This document shows positions 1-10,781 of a stretch of DNA of 64,000 nt, piece by piece (within the stretch, counting starts at the first letter, position 1; every line of letters begins with the position of its first letter). The notes under the pieces were generated by a model that was given only the letters and a program-made list of their open reading frames with translations, was not told the DNA's origin and did not search any database. The translations under genes and the position numbers were made by a program. The DNA is from Erodium maritimum (taxonomy: Eukaryota > Streptophyta > Magnoliopsida > Geraniales > Geraniaceae), in the NCBI GenBank assembly GCA_963921825.1, contig OY997589.1, forward strand, positions 44,154,638 through 44,218,637. Reading direction: 5' to 3'.

Positions 1-44
1 ATAATTTCATAAAGAAGTACTCAGTATGTTGGGAATTTTCCCCT

Positions 45-154
45 TTACTGCACCTCACCATTATTTTAGAACTCAACTCCATATGCCTGTTCCCATCCCT
101 TACTGCACCCCACCATTATTTTAGAACTCAACTCCATATGCCTGTTCTCATCCC
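45..154. repeat. 55-bp tandem duplication (two copies)
   Basis: The unit at 45-99 is repeated at 100-154 with two mismatches. It lies at the 3' end of the minus-strand PMD-like frame and duplicates the codons just before and after its final stop. The high identity suggests a fairly recent duplication. No function is apparent. Confidence 0.9.
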
Positions 155-2090
155 TGTATCTCACTAACTCATGATAATAACACATAATGACAGTGCATAT
201 AGGCTTTTCACAAATAGCATTGTGCTTTGTGTTCCAACCACATGAATAGAATATATATTTGAGGGTAAGTAAAATCCATATGTTTGAAAGGGATTTTAAC
301 ATTACCTCATTTCTTCGATCCTGGCCTTCCCCATTACTTCCACCCTCAAGAAGAAAACATTGATAAAATTGACATACACATACTTCTTTTGATAAGCTAG
401 GATAGCTCCAAAAAAACTCAGAGTAGTCCCAAGATCTTTGTGGCACACGATTCTCCCAATTGCCACTGAAAGCACACTTCTGGAACCCCGTCAATGCCCT
501 TGCTAGAGTAGGATAACATGAGCTAGCAATAACAACCATCTCCTGTTCATCTAACAATATTATCCCAGTTCCAAGCGGAGCAACACATTCCCAGACACTT
601 TCTAAAGCAATAGCATTTACAATTTTACCATGCTGGTCCGCCATATCCATTGCATATGTATCTTCATCATACTCCTTATGCATCTCAAGCTTCATGTCTT
701 TTCTAGAAGTTTTGGTCATCCCTTATATAAGAAACATGAGAACATCTGGAAATCCTTTACAGAGACAAGGAAGACTCCAAGAAACATAAGACTCGTGGAA
801 ATTACATAGCAGATCAACAAGGTTAACTACCATGGCTTTGCAAATCACAGCGAGAATTTCTTCAATAAGAATATAAGCCTCATAATCCCCCATATGCATT
901 AATAGATATTTTAGAGCTGTTTCTCCCACATGAGTACCACACCAATTTATGGCAATAGATGCAAACTCCCTTGCACAGCTTCGTAAGAAAGCACAAGGGT
1001 AATCAACATCACAGCCTCCAATGACGGTTTGTAAGGTGTGACTTAAGCTATAATCGGTTGCAACTTCAATCTCTTCCATATCCATCTTTGTGGTCACAAG
1101 GGATAGATAACCAGGCTTCCCATCAACAGAGAAACCACCCAAAACCATAACCCTCTCAAGAGTGATTGTCTCTCTCTCCCAAACGAACACGAAACTCATC
1201 ATATCAGTACACCACCTCTCAACAATCCCACTGAACAATTTATCACTCAGGCTATAGGCCAAAAATTCAACAGTCCTATTCTTGATCAATTGCTCAAACT
1301 CATCTCTCATACCCTTATACCACAACAATTTATAAGAGCTCTTAGCAGCCCCAATTCCAGTTGGCCATACGATCATCCCATAATTTTTATTTACTAATTT
1401 GGAAGGGTATAATTCAAAAGGAATCGCATTTACCTCAATTAAGTTGTGTGCAGTCACATTACCAGCCTCCATGAAAATCGATTGGTATTCTTGCTCTATT
1501 TCTTCTAGTTTTGCTTCGAACACTGATTCTACTATCTCCAACACACTCTCATTTACAAGCTTCACTTCCATGTGCACAATTACCTCTTTAAACAAGCTGA
1601 TGAGTTCTCCTGAAAGCCATTCATAGCCATTGTTTTAAGGTTCAACCACGAACAAATACGGGTTAACTTGCAAAACCCGATCCTTTGCAAGCAATTTCTC
1701 CACTCCTTGTTGCAGCTTCCTCTTCTCAACTCCAGCTTTCACCTTTGCTTCTACTCTAGCCAACAATTTGGCTTCCCTTACCACCTCCATTTTTTCTCGG
1801 AGTTCGGCCTCTCTCTTTGCTTCGAGTTCAGCCTCCATTTGTGCTTGTTGCTGCTTCTTGATCTCCAGGTCTCCTCTGATTTCATACTCATAAGAACGCC
1901 AATCATCGAGATGATTCACCATGGCATTTAACTCATCTCTGAGATGTCGTGTCTCCTGCCACCATGGAATCCTTTGGAGTTCCTCTTCCTTCCATCCCAG
2001 AGAAGTAATCAGATCCTCCTGGATTCTATCACACCTTTCAATCTCATTTTCCATCCACGAAATTTGTGAAATCAGTTCCGGCATACCCAT
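66..2090 (-). pseudogene. Coiled-coil + plant mobile domain (PMD) protein, interrupted, probably carried by an LTR element
   Basis: Three open stretches (2090-1635, about 1634-723 and 719-66) are all in the same minus-strand frame, separated only by a TAA at 1635-1637 and a TAA at 720-722. Together they look like one protein of about 670 codons with two nonsense changes, or with short introns. The first ~150 residues are charged and helical (WMENEIERC..., then a long E/K/A/R coiled coil). The middle part has the PMD signature: a WYKGM helix, then VERWCTDMMSFVFVWERETI, TLERVMVLGGFSV and a long C-terminal helical part, as in the aminotransferase-like plant mobile domain family. The last part (719-306) is not recognised; a good GT splice donor follows position 306 in the sense direction, so codons below 306 may be intron. 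The ATG at 2090 lies 15 bp downstream of a primer-binding-site-like sequence, which suggests an LTR element that took up a PMD gene. PMD proteins are linked to silencing and are often found in transposons. The PMD call is good; the single-gene model is less certain. Confidence 0.6.
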
Positions 2091-2105
2091 GGTCGCTGGA
2101 TCTCC

Positions 2106-2118
2106 GACTCTGATACTA
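2106..2118 (-). other. Putative primer-binding site (initiator tRNA-Met type)
   Basis: Read on the minus strand the sequence is TAGTATCAGAGTC, matching the plant TGGTATCAGAGCC primer site at 11 of 13 positions. It lies one base after the putative LTR end (CTTGACA) and 15 bp before the ATG of the PMD-bearing frame, which is the order expected for an LTR retrotransposon leader. Confidence 0.5.
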
Positions 2119-2119
2119 G

Positions 2120-2592
2120 TGTCAAGGTTCTCAAATTTGAACCCAAGATAATTAAACCCAACCTTCAGTAATAATACACAAGTACAAGTAAACTGAAATG
2201 AACTAGCTTTACTGATACGAAATATAAATTACAGGCATCAATTACAGATCGAACTCAGGCTTGCTCCAAGCTCTGAGCCGCCTTGCTCCAAGGCGTTTCT
2301 CTCTACAATCTTAGCTAAACCCTAATACAAGATACTCCGACAATATAAATACCTCCAACGCCTATGGTCCCCTCTCACACATGCTCTCTGCTCTGCGCCC
2401 TCTGCAATCTCAGGTTCGTCGTTCCAATCGTAGCCCTGCCGTACTTCACGCGTGCTGGCAGCTTGAATAAGACGTGCTTCATTACGGGAGACGACGTCGT
2501 TGGCTGCCTTCATTTGTTTCTCTCCAATTGGGTCTCCACGCTCAGGCCCAACTTCATTAACTTTCGGCCCGTCAACACTTTGGATCCTGACA
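2120..2592 (-). repeat. Putative 5' LTR (473 bp) of the PMD-bearing element
   Basis: On the minus strand this stretch starts TGTCAGG and ends CTTGACA, an imperfect terminal inverted repeat with TG...CA ends. It holds a TATA-like TATTTATATTG (plus-strand 2341-2351) at a plausible distance before the primer site. The partner LTR would lie left of position 1, so the call rests on the ends, the TATA box and the primer site alone. Confidence 0.45.
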
Positions 2593-2757
2593 TGGTTCTT
2601 CGGGCCTAGCTCGTCGTGCAATAGAGACCTCGGGCGGACATGTAGATAAACAGATCTGGTCGAAGAAATCGCCATCGACCTCACCGCCACCCAGAGAGAG
2701 ATGAGGAGATGAGGACGCTAGTGATGAAGACCGTGAAATGTGGTTTTGAGTTGCCAT
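2593..2757 (-). pseudogene. Possible truncated first exon of an unknown gene
   Basis: A minus-strand ATG at 2757 opens a serine-rich frame starting MATQNHISRSSS that runs into the putative LTR at 2592. Upstream, in the sense direction, is a C/T-rich leader with a (CT)18 run, typical of plant 5' UTRs. It may be the start of a host gene cut by the LTR element, or unannotated element sequence. I recognise no domain. Confidence 0.25.
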
Positions 2758-2953
2758 TGCGGCGTAGACGTTGCAGAGCTGAAACTAGAGGGAGGACCCG
2801 CGAACGACGCTAAAGATGGGGTTGAGGGTTGATGATGGGAGGAGGAGCGGCGGTGATGGCAAGAGGAGTGGCTATCGTTGACGAGGAGGACACCGCCGAA
2901 GACAGACCGTGAACTCTCACCGTTGCCGCCGCCGATTTAATCTCCGACGAACA

Positions 2954-2956
<3 letters not shown>

Positions 2957-2992
<36 letters not shown>
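2957..2992. repeat. (GA)18 microsatellite
   Basis: Uninterrupted GA dinucleotide run. Read from the minus strand it is a (CT) run, about 200 bp upstream of the ATG at 2757. Confidence 0.95.
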
Positions 2993-2995
<3 letters not shown>

Positions 2996-3269
2996 GTGAG
3001 GGAAAGAAAATGGTTAGGTTAGATGTAGGTTAGAGTTTTGTTAAATCGGTTTTTTATTTATTTTGTTTTATAATATTAAATTATTAAAATTTTATTTTTA
3101 TTTTATAATTATAGTATAGAGTTTAATTAGGGCATAAATGTAATTTTCCCCATGATAGTATAGAGTTTAAATGAGAAAATTGGTAAAATTGCCATTTCAC
3201 ATTCCATTTAACTACACATGAGGTCACATGACTAACTTATAAGAATATTCTGCTAGTTTTCTAACGGAA
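2993..3269. other. AT-rich non-coding stretch
   Basis: No gene is seen. A short phrase (agtatagagttta) occurs twice, near 3112 and 3158, inside AT-rich sequence. Confidence 0.5.
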
Positions 3270-4055
3270 TAAGATTAGGTTGTTACCATGACCAAAACTT
3301 CTTTCCATAAGTGTTTCTATACTGGTTTTGACCACATACTCTTCTCTCATGCTCAATTCAGGCTTGGACAACATATGTCTTACATAATGTTGGAGCATCT
3401 TGTCTGGCATTTCTCCAAACACAATGACATTTTTTTGGAGATCATGGTGTTGATCTCTTCGTTCTTAGTAAATGGAGTTATGTTAGCTACCCCTTGTTCA
3501 TAACCATTCTTCTCAAGGTACTGAGATAGCTTTTTATGTCAGGCTTAAGGAACTGGACTGGTTCCATACATAGTCTTGTGAAGTTTGTAGGCATGTAGAG
3601 GCATGTGTGAATCAATGAAACCTTTAGGTTGGGCCAAAAAGACTTCTTCACAGTCTATTCCTTATTCATGAGTATACACTTGAGCTAAAAGATGATCGTT
3701 GTCTCTTATGACATTAACATGCTCATCTGGTTCCTCATTAGTTTCTGAACAGTTAGTATTGACTTCTGAATCGACATCTACGACGACATATGTATCAAGA
3801 ACATCCTGAGTGACATTTTTTCATGAGCCCAATATCTCCTTCTCTTCATCATTTTCTACAATAACAATGTATTCCATCTGTTTCTGGAATATCTTTTACA
3901 AGTACCAAAGGCATGTACGTACATGAACATTGGGTTTTTCTCTCCCTACATATTCCATAAGAGCGGTGTCTAGACATTCCCATTTTTTTGAAGAGTAATA
4001 TGTGTAGAGGATTAATGGGAGTTTCCTTCTTCATCAGAACTCAACTTCATCTCCT
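3270..4055 (-). pseudogene. Ty1/copia reverse transcriptase relic (antisense)
   Basis: Minus-strand translation, with several stops and frame changes, gives copia RT landmarks in order: EEVFLAQPKGFIDSH, then YKLHKTMYG, LEKNGYEQG, and further downstream (near 3400) HVVFGEMPDKMLQHYV, which aligns with the segment after the catalytic Y-x-DD of plant copia RT. The sequence just before EEVF (acidic, 3850-3650) looks like the integrase-RT linker, so the usual N-terminal RT part is deleted. No LTRs are visible nearby. It is an old fragment with no coding capacity. Confidence 0.7.
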
Positions 4056-4194
4056 TTCGTCAATAGACATGTGATGAGCGCAAATGTGTCTTACTTAATC
4101 AGACCCCTTTCCCTTTTTTTTACCTTGTTTGTGCCTCGGTTTTATATTTTTAGGGTTTTTAATAAGTGCTCAGAATGCGTTGCCGTTAATTAGT

Positions 4195-4760
4195 ATATAC
4201 TAGCAGCGATTCCGAATGTGCCAATACATTAAAAATGCATGAAATTATAGTTTAAAAGTACATAAGAATCCAATGCATTTATATTTTACATAATAATTGA
4301 TGTACTAACTTACAACTACCTAATAGTTCCATTTAATTACATTATAAATTGGTAAAGGTTATCGGGAATACTGGGCATGTTAGTACATAAAAATTGTATG
4401 TACTGACATAGCCAGTTGGATCGAAATTTTAGTGGCTTAGAATTCTGAATGTGTCGGTACATAAAATTTGTTGGAAATTACAGTTTTCAAGTACACAATA
4501 TTTCCATATACGTACATTTTACATAATAATTCGTTGTCGTAATTAGTTTATACTAACATGGATTCTGAATGTGTCAATACATTAAAAGTGCATGAAATTA
4601 TAGTTTAAAAGTACATAAGAATTCAATGTATTTATAGTTTAGATAATAATTGATGTAGTGACTTACAACTACCTAATAGTTCCATTTATTTACATGATAG
4701 ATTGGTACAGGTTATCGGGAATACCGGCTATGTCAGTATATAAAGATTGTATGGAATCTC
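4195..4760. repeat. Degenerate direct repeats (~353-bp period) in the MULE-1 leader
   Basis: A block starting near 4208 (gattccgaatgtg) recurs near 4561 (gattctgaatgtg), and similarity continues through the phrases acttacaactacctaatag and ggttatcgggaata. Inside both copies a shorter motif, acattttacataataa or close variants, recurs. The rest of 4060-5004 is AT-rich and shows no gene. Confidence 0.75.
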
Positions 4761-5842
4761 TGTTTACAACTGCATAATAGTTCCATGCATTTACATTTTA
4801 CATAATAAGTCCATTTTCTAAGATAGGCACATAAAAATATCATGTACGTTCGTTTTAAAACAGCATTTACTTTCATTTTATAATAGTATGTTGTTACGTG
4901 TTACATAAATAATTCAGGCATAAAATTACGATGTATATTTACATTTAAAATAATATTTATATAATAATATGTGATATTGACATTTCACACTGTTATGTAG
5001 GAGAATGTCTGACCATTGTGATGAAGACCCACCAGTCGAGGATGCCGTTTTAGTGTCCCAAGGAGGACCAGTTACTTACATTCCTTCCCGCGGACGAACT
5101 CGTACACCTTACGAAGGCCAACTATTCAATACTCTTAACCATGGTATAGAATTTTACCAGACATATGGTAAAGTAGGTGGGTTCATCACAAGAATACACA
5201 CTGAAAGAAAAGGTAGAGATAATAAAATATTGACCAAGTACATGGTATGTTCCAAAGAGGGGGAGCTGCGGGTGAAAAGTGACATTCCGGAATCAAGTAC
5301 AACGCGAAAGCGTAAACGTTTGTTGACAAGGAAAAATTGTGCTGCAATGATAAGATTCACTTGGATATCTGATGAAGTGACAAAATTTGTTGGTTACAAA
5401 GTGACAAAATTTATAGACTCGCACAACCATCCATTGGTTGGGAAATCTGTCACGCCCCAAATTCAGTAGAACCGAACTCGGAGAGCTCACCTAGTCCGTC
5501 CCGCGACCAGTACCTGTAGGAAAAGCAGCTAGGGGTGAGCGTTCGCTCACCACCACGGATAACAGACTGACTACGGCATACTTAGCAGACAATACTGGTA
5601 ACACCAACAACGACCCAAACATCGGGGACTACCATCCCCAAACTCCAGTAACCCGACTGGCACACAAACTGTTACTTTCCTCAACAGACTCAACACTCGC
5701 ACACGTGATGTAGACCCGACACAACAATTACGACTTCCTCCAGAGACACGAAAGACAACCACGCAACACCCAAGATCACATATGATCGCACACCAAACAA
5801 GATCGCAAAGGATCGCACTCCAGCAACTCAGTAACCCCCTCA

Positions 5843-5968
5843 CGCCCTTTACCGATCCCTGTCAGGCCAGGCGGTCGACCTGTCGCCCTTTTGCCGATCC
5901 CTGTCAGGCCAGGCGGTCGACCTGTTGCACTTTTCCCGACACAAAGTCGGATAAGGCTGTCGACTTGT
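5843..5968. repeat. 42-bp LTR minisatellite (gtcgacctgtc core)
   Basis: Two clear copies and a third, degraded one of a unit containing caggccaggcggtcgacctg, 42 bp apart (5853 and 5895). Related units occur at the matching LTR position in the 31-34 kb solo LTR and in element C. Confidence 0.85.
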
Positions 5969-6154
5969 CACCACCCACGCACGCGCGGCCAGGACCGCTT
6001 TCCTTACGGGCGGGCCCCCTACCCCGTCTGAACATGCAAACGCGTGCGATCACAGGACCCCCGTTATTATGAAGCGGGCCCCCAACCTCAGGTCACCACA
6101 ATCACAATCACAAACAAAGTTCAACAAACAGCAACAATACCGGTCTAACACTTC

Positions 6155-6580
6155 ACAGGCACTCATGGCCACCCAAGACACACCAACACGGGCTCAACAA
6201 CCCCACGGGCACTCATGGCCTCCCAAGACACACCAACAGTAACTCACGGGCTCAACAACCCCACGGGCACTCATGGCCTCCCAAGACACACCAACAGTAA
6301 CTCACGGGCTCAACAACCCCATGGGCACTCATGGCCACCCAAGACACACCAACAGTAACTCACGGGCTCAACAACCCCACGGGCACTCATGGCCACCCAA
6401 GACACACCGACAATAACTCACGGGCTCAACAACCCCACGGGCACTCATGGCCACCCAAGACACCAACAGTAAAACACGGGCTCTCATGGCCACCCAAGAC
6501 ACAACCGTAAAGTAAGGGCTCTCATGGCCACCCAAGACACAAACAGTAAAGTACGGGCTCTCATGGCCACCCAAGACACA
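6155..6580. repeat. 58-bp LTR minisatellite (ggcactcatggccacccaag core)
   Basis: Units begin at 6193, 6251, 6309, 6367 and 6425 (58-bp steps), then shorten to about 40 bp. It is the reverse complement of the 57/58-bp array found in every LTR of this gypsy family in the window. Confidence 0.92.
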
Positions 6581-9500
6581 ACTACATAATCAACCTTCGG
6601 GCTTAACCAAATGCCTCCAGTAGTTCTAATATTAACAGTTCACTGCTCCTACGACACTACTAAGTGCCACATGCATTTCTATTGTTCGATACGTTCCCGT
6701 ATCATACGACACCACCCGGTGTCGCATGCCTTTCTAATATTCGATAAACTTACTTAACCCACGACACCCAAGTGTCACATGCATTTCTATTGTTAACTTT
6801 CCCTAGTCAGGGCCGAGATCCGGCTACTTTTCCCTACCTCGTAACGCTTTTCCCAAAAGTTCACAACCAAGCTCCGGCGTGCTCACGATCACTCGCCTAG
6901 CTTTCCCTTTTCGCGGTCCTCGGTACGATCTAACAAGATCACAATTAAACACTTTTTAAGTTTGCAGACAAAGCTGAATTCTAAAACACTTGACGCCCAA
7001 ATGCAACCCCGACAATGTTGGTCACTCCCAAACTTCCCAATTACTCGACATTGTCGATAATGGGCTCGGAAAAGCCCGATTCGCCCGACATGGCAAATCT
7101 GCCCGGGTTTTGAAAACGTCCTTCCGGGGCTCTGAAAATTCCCGTTTTCGTTTCTACAATCTTAGAATAATTCAAGGGTTCCAACGCAATCGACGAAATC
7201 GATTTCCGACTTCCGAGCAATTTATTTGCATTTAAAGTTTCTAAACCCGTCATTTCTAACTTTCACAATTTAATTCCATAATTCGTTCCGGGTGTGAATT
7301 ATCGACTTGGGGATCGTCCAAGACTACCCAAACATGAAAAACCCGAGGCCCGACTAAGTGGGCCCCACACGGCCACAACGAAAAATGTTCCCTTTCGCCC
7401 CAAAACGTTCCTAACGAACCCCAATCCTTAACCCAACCTTAATCAACCCATTTAAACTCAAACCCTAAAATTCAAACGTACCAAAACGAAAATCAATTAG
7501 GTTCTCACCGTAGGGAATGATGACGGGAGCTCGATTTTTCAATCGTTGAGACGATCCGCCGGTTGGATCGTCGGGAAATCACCAAAACGTCACACTTTCT
7601 CTTCTCTTTTTCCCTTTTCTCCTTCTCTTTCTTCTCTCCACTTTCTCTCTCCACTTCTTCTCTTTTTTTGAATATGGCCGAGACATCTCAACCTTTCTTC
7701 CTTTGATTTTGTTTTAAAAACAAACTAAACTCTTCTTATTTACAAACTACCACTCATTTACTTTTTGTTTTTGTTCAAAAAATACCTAACACCACCACTT
7801 ATGTGACAAGTGGCAAGTGGGTCCCACACCTTTCGGAAAATATCTTCTAGATATTTTTCAGTCAGATTCGCGAAATTCGGTCGTCTCGGGCCTCGAACGG
7901 ACACTTTTTCCAAGAAATTACGAAACTTCACGGGCTACAAGGAAACGGCTCTACTAAGACCGCTGTGATGACGGCTAAGCTTTTTGGATTCAAAACGGAC
8001 CTCGAATGGACCAAAACGTCGCTCGGTTGACTTTTCCAGCAAAAAGTCAACCTTTCCCAAATTGGGCAGAAAGTTGCCCTGAGTCCCCCGGAACTCACTT
8101 TGGTCGATATCGGGTTCAACTTAAGTCCGGTATGACCCTCGGGGTCAAATTTAGGTTCATTTAAGTGTCTGTCTAAATTTTTTAAATATTCCTGATTTTC
8201 GGCGATTTGACTGGCGTTGACCGGGAGTGGTTTTTACAAAATCGCACGCCCATCAACTACGAGGAAATCGACATGTGGGTGAAAACCATATAAAGTGGTT
8301 GGATCATTGTCAAAAGAAAGGTATAGGTCCAGCGGGTGCCCACACACTAATGAGTGAACAATATGGTGGTGATGACAAAGTGGGTGCAACCGAACAAGAC
8401 TTTATGAACTATAATCGGGACTTGAAAGCATACATAAAAGACAGTGATGTTCAAATCATCCTCGACGAGTTCCGTGCCAAGAAGGATGCGAATAGCTCAT
8501 TTTATTACGAATTTGATCAGGACGCAATGGGGTGTTTAACAAAAATATTCTGGTATGATGAGATATGAGGCAAGAACTACAAACTTTATGGAGATTCTGT
8601 CACATTTGATGCAACTTACAGGACAAACAAGTAAGTTTACATCATTTAAAAATTGATAAGCTTAATATGACCATCTTCTAATACATTACATTGTATCAGG
8701 TATTCCATGCCATTTTGTCCCTTCACCGGTGTGGATAATTATAAAAAGTAAGCAACGTTTGGTCTCGGTCTAATTACACATGAAGACATCGAATCCTACA
8801 CACGAATGTTCAAAACGTTCCTTAAAGCAATGAACAACAAACAGCCGCGGTATTTCGTCACAGATCAGGACTCGACAATGAAGATAGCGGTCCCAACTGT
8901 CTTCACTGAATCAAGACATAAATTCTGTATGTGGCACATACTAGACAAAATGAGTGCTAAGGTCAGTTATACAAATTTAACTTGGTTGCGTTGTTATCTG
9001 AATACCTTTGGTACCTATGTTGTTTGCATAAAGTGTGAAAGAATTAATTGTCATATTAAAATGAATATATTAAATATTAGTATATTTACATATTACTAAA
9101 AGTTGTTTGAATACACATGTATTCTCATTCAGTTTCATCATGTAAAAATGTAATTACAAAAAATAAATTATTTAAATTCGAGACCGCTTTTATTGAAATT
9201 GTCATGAACAAATTGTGATAACATTTATTTGTATATGTGTTAATATTTTCAATTATTGTCGCGTAGGTACCATATGCCCTTGTAGGTGGCACGAATTTCC
9301 ATGAAAAGATGCAAAATGTAGCATATAACAATAATCAAACCCAGAGCAATTCGAGTTTGAGTGGGCAGAGTTGCTTAGAGAATTTGGTTTGGAAGATCAT
9401 GAATGGTTGAATAGCATGTATGACATTCGACATAGTCAGATACCATCTTATTACTGGGATCTTCCAATGGGACAATTCATTCGAACAATGTCAAGCTCAG

Positions 9501-10131
9501 AGTCAACCAATGCTGCATTCCAAAAATATACAGGTCAATATATAGGTTTAATCCAGCTCTTGTGTGGATGTAACTCGGTTTTTGAGAACCAAAGACAAAA
9601 GCATTATCGATTGTGTGGATTGGTATACGATAGGTGGTGTAAAGACACTAACATGTCTAATAAGTTGTCCGACATCAGTGTCATACCCGAGGAACCAGAA
9701 TTGGATGACAACGAGGTAATGAGCGCGTTGAAGGAAAGGTTTGATGAAATACTTCAAATACCAAATGCAGCAGCATCAAGTATTAGAGGATTGTTGGACA
9801 TAGTGAAAAAATACAAGGTGAAAACTGTAGATGTTGTTGTTGAGGAAGCGTGTTTGAACCGAACAAGTTATATTGCAAAAGTAATAGGTGTAACATTGCC
9901 AGATATTGTAGAAGTGCATCCTCCGGTTGTCACCAATAGAAGGGGAGTCGTTTACAACCAAACGAGCGTTTGCAGCATGAACAAGACAAAGCAATTGAGA
10001 AAAGTAAGAAGCCTCTGAGGCTATGCAGAACATGTAATACAATGCAGCGACATGATAGCAGAAATTGCGACCTGAAGAAGAAGGAAAAAAAAAGAGTAAA
10101 TAAATTTAAATTTGTTGATGATGCATTTTAA

Positions 10132-10781
10132 CTTCTTATGTAGTTGATTTCACATTTTGGAAGCCAATAAATGAGAAATTTGAGTTGGTCAATATGTATT
10201 TATCACGACGTATGTTTTTATCAATGAGCTTTCTTAAAAATACGAACTGTGCGAACCATGTAATATCCCTAAAATGTAAAATGTAATTACAATTTATTCT
10301 TGTAGATTTACATTTACGATGTACTATAACTTTAGACTTTTTTTTATGCACGGAAACGGAATAAAAAATAAAATAAAATGTAATTATATTTTATTCTCCC
10401 CATATTTATGTGGATATAGAATATGACATAGAAAAACACACGTATATGTAAATAATATCTAATAAATTTGAATTCCCTTGATTAATATGCAAGAACATAT
10501 TATGTATTGTAGAGCAAAAATTGTGTAAATCTATGATAATATGTAAAAAATACAGTTTAACATGTAAAATGGTGTTTGATAACAACACTGTAAGCAACAC
10601 ATTAAGTAGGAAACAAAAAAAAAAATTGATAACATAATTCGATAATCCGAACGAAGAAACACAAATATTATCCCAAAAAGTTGGACAATAAGTCACAATC
10701 CTGCATCATAAATTCAGATGTCCCAAAAACATAAACAACCAAAATAACTACAAATCATAGAACTATTGTTCAACGCATAAC
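10132..10781. other. AT-rich spacer between the convergent MULE-1 genes
   Basis: I see no gene. The phrase aaaatgtaa and its variants (atgtaaaatg, acatgtaaaat) recur many times here and in the Ulp1 introns up to 12000, echoing the ttacatttta phrases of the left leader. Confidence 0.6.

Larger units (their letters stand above)
5448..8238 (-). mobile_element. Gypsy-family solo LTR (reverse orientation) with perfect target duplication
   Basis: It starts TGTCACGCCCC and ends TTTTTACA, the reverse complement of the LTR ends of elements A-C (TGTAAGAACC...GGGGCGTGACA). It is flanked by AAATC at 5443-5447 and 8239-8243. No internal region is present, so LTR-LTR recombination removed it. At 2791 bp it is close to the other LTRs of the family (2.5-3.2 kb). 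It contains the conserved 18-bp palindrome near 5535 and two minisatellites. It splits the DNA-binding exon of the MULE-1 transposase. The predicted frames within it are not genes. Confidence 0.93.
5005..10131 (+). pseudogene. FAR1-like MULE transposase, interrupted by a solo LTR
   Basis: Exon 1 (5005-5447) encodes a FAR1 DNA-binding domain: FYQTYGKVGGF, MVCSKEGE, KNCAAMIRF and a final HNHP, the Cys/Cys/His-His pattern of this WRKY-GCM1-like fold. A solo LTR (5448-8238) interrupts the codons after NHPLVGKS; the frame resumes at 8244 with HAHQLRGN. The transposase core follows: TFDATYRTN, a 69-bp intron (8631-8699), MPFCPFTGV, VTDQDSTMK and HKFCMWHIL, then an intron at 8962-9266 and the EFEWAELLREFG and SSSESTNAAF segments. 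Lesions: TGA at 8566-8568, TAA at 8749-8751, a frameshift near 9330, loss of about 130 residues including the SWIM region (compare MULE-2 at 58.3-57.9 kb), and a frameshift near 10000, after which the C-terminal CRTCNTMQRHDSRNC cluster is read in another frame to 10131. It would have bound element ends and catalysed excision and insertion in the nucleus. Confidence 0.85.

Noticed and set aside
1635-1637. Treating the PMD-bearing stretches as three separate genes
   Set aside because: They share one frame and abut at single stop codons, so a single broken gene is simpler.
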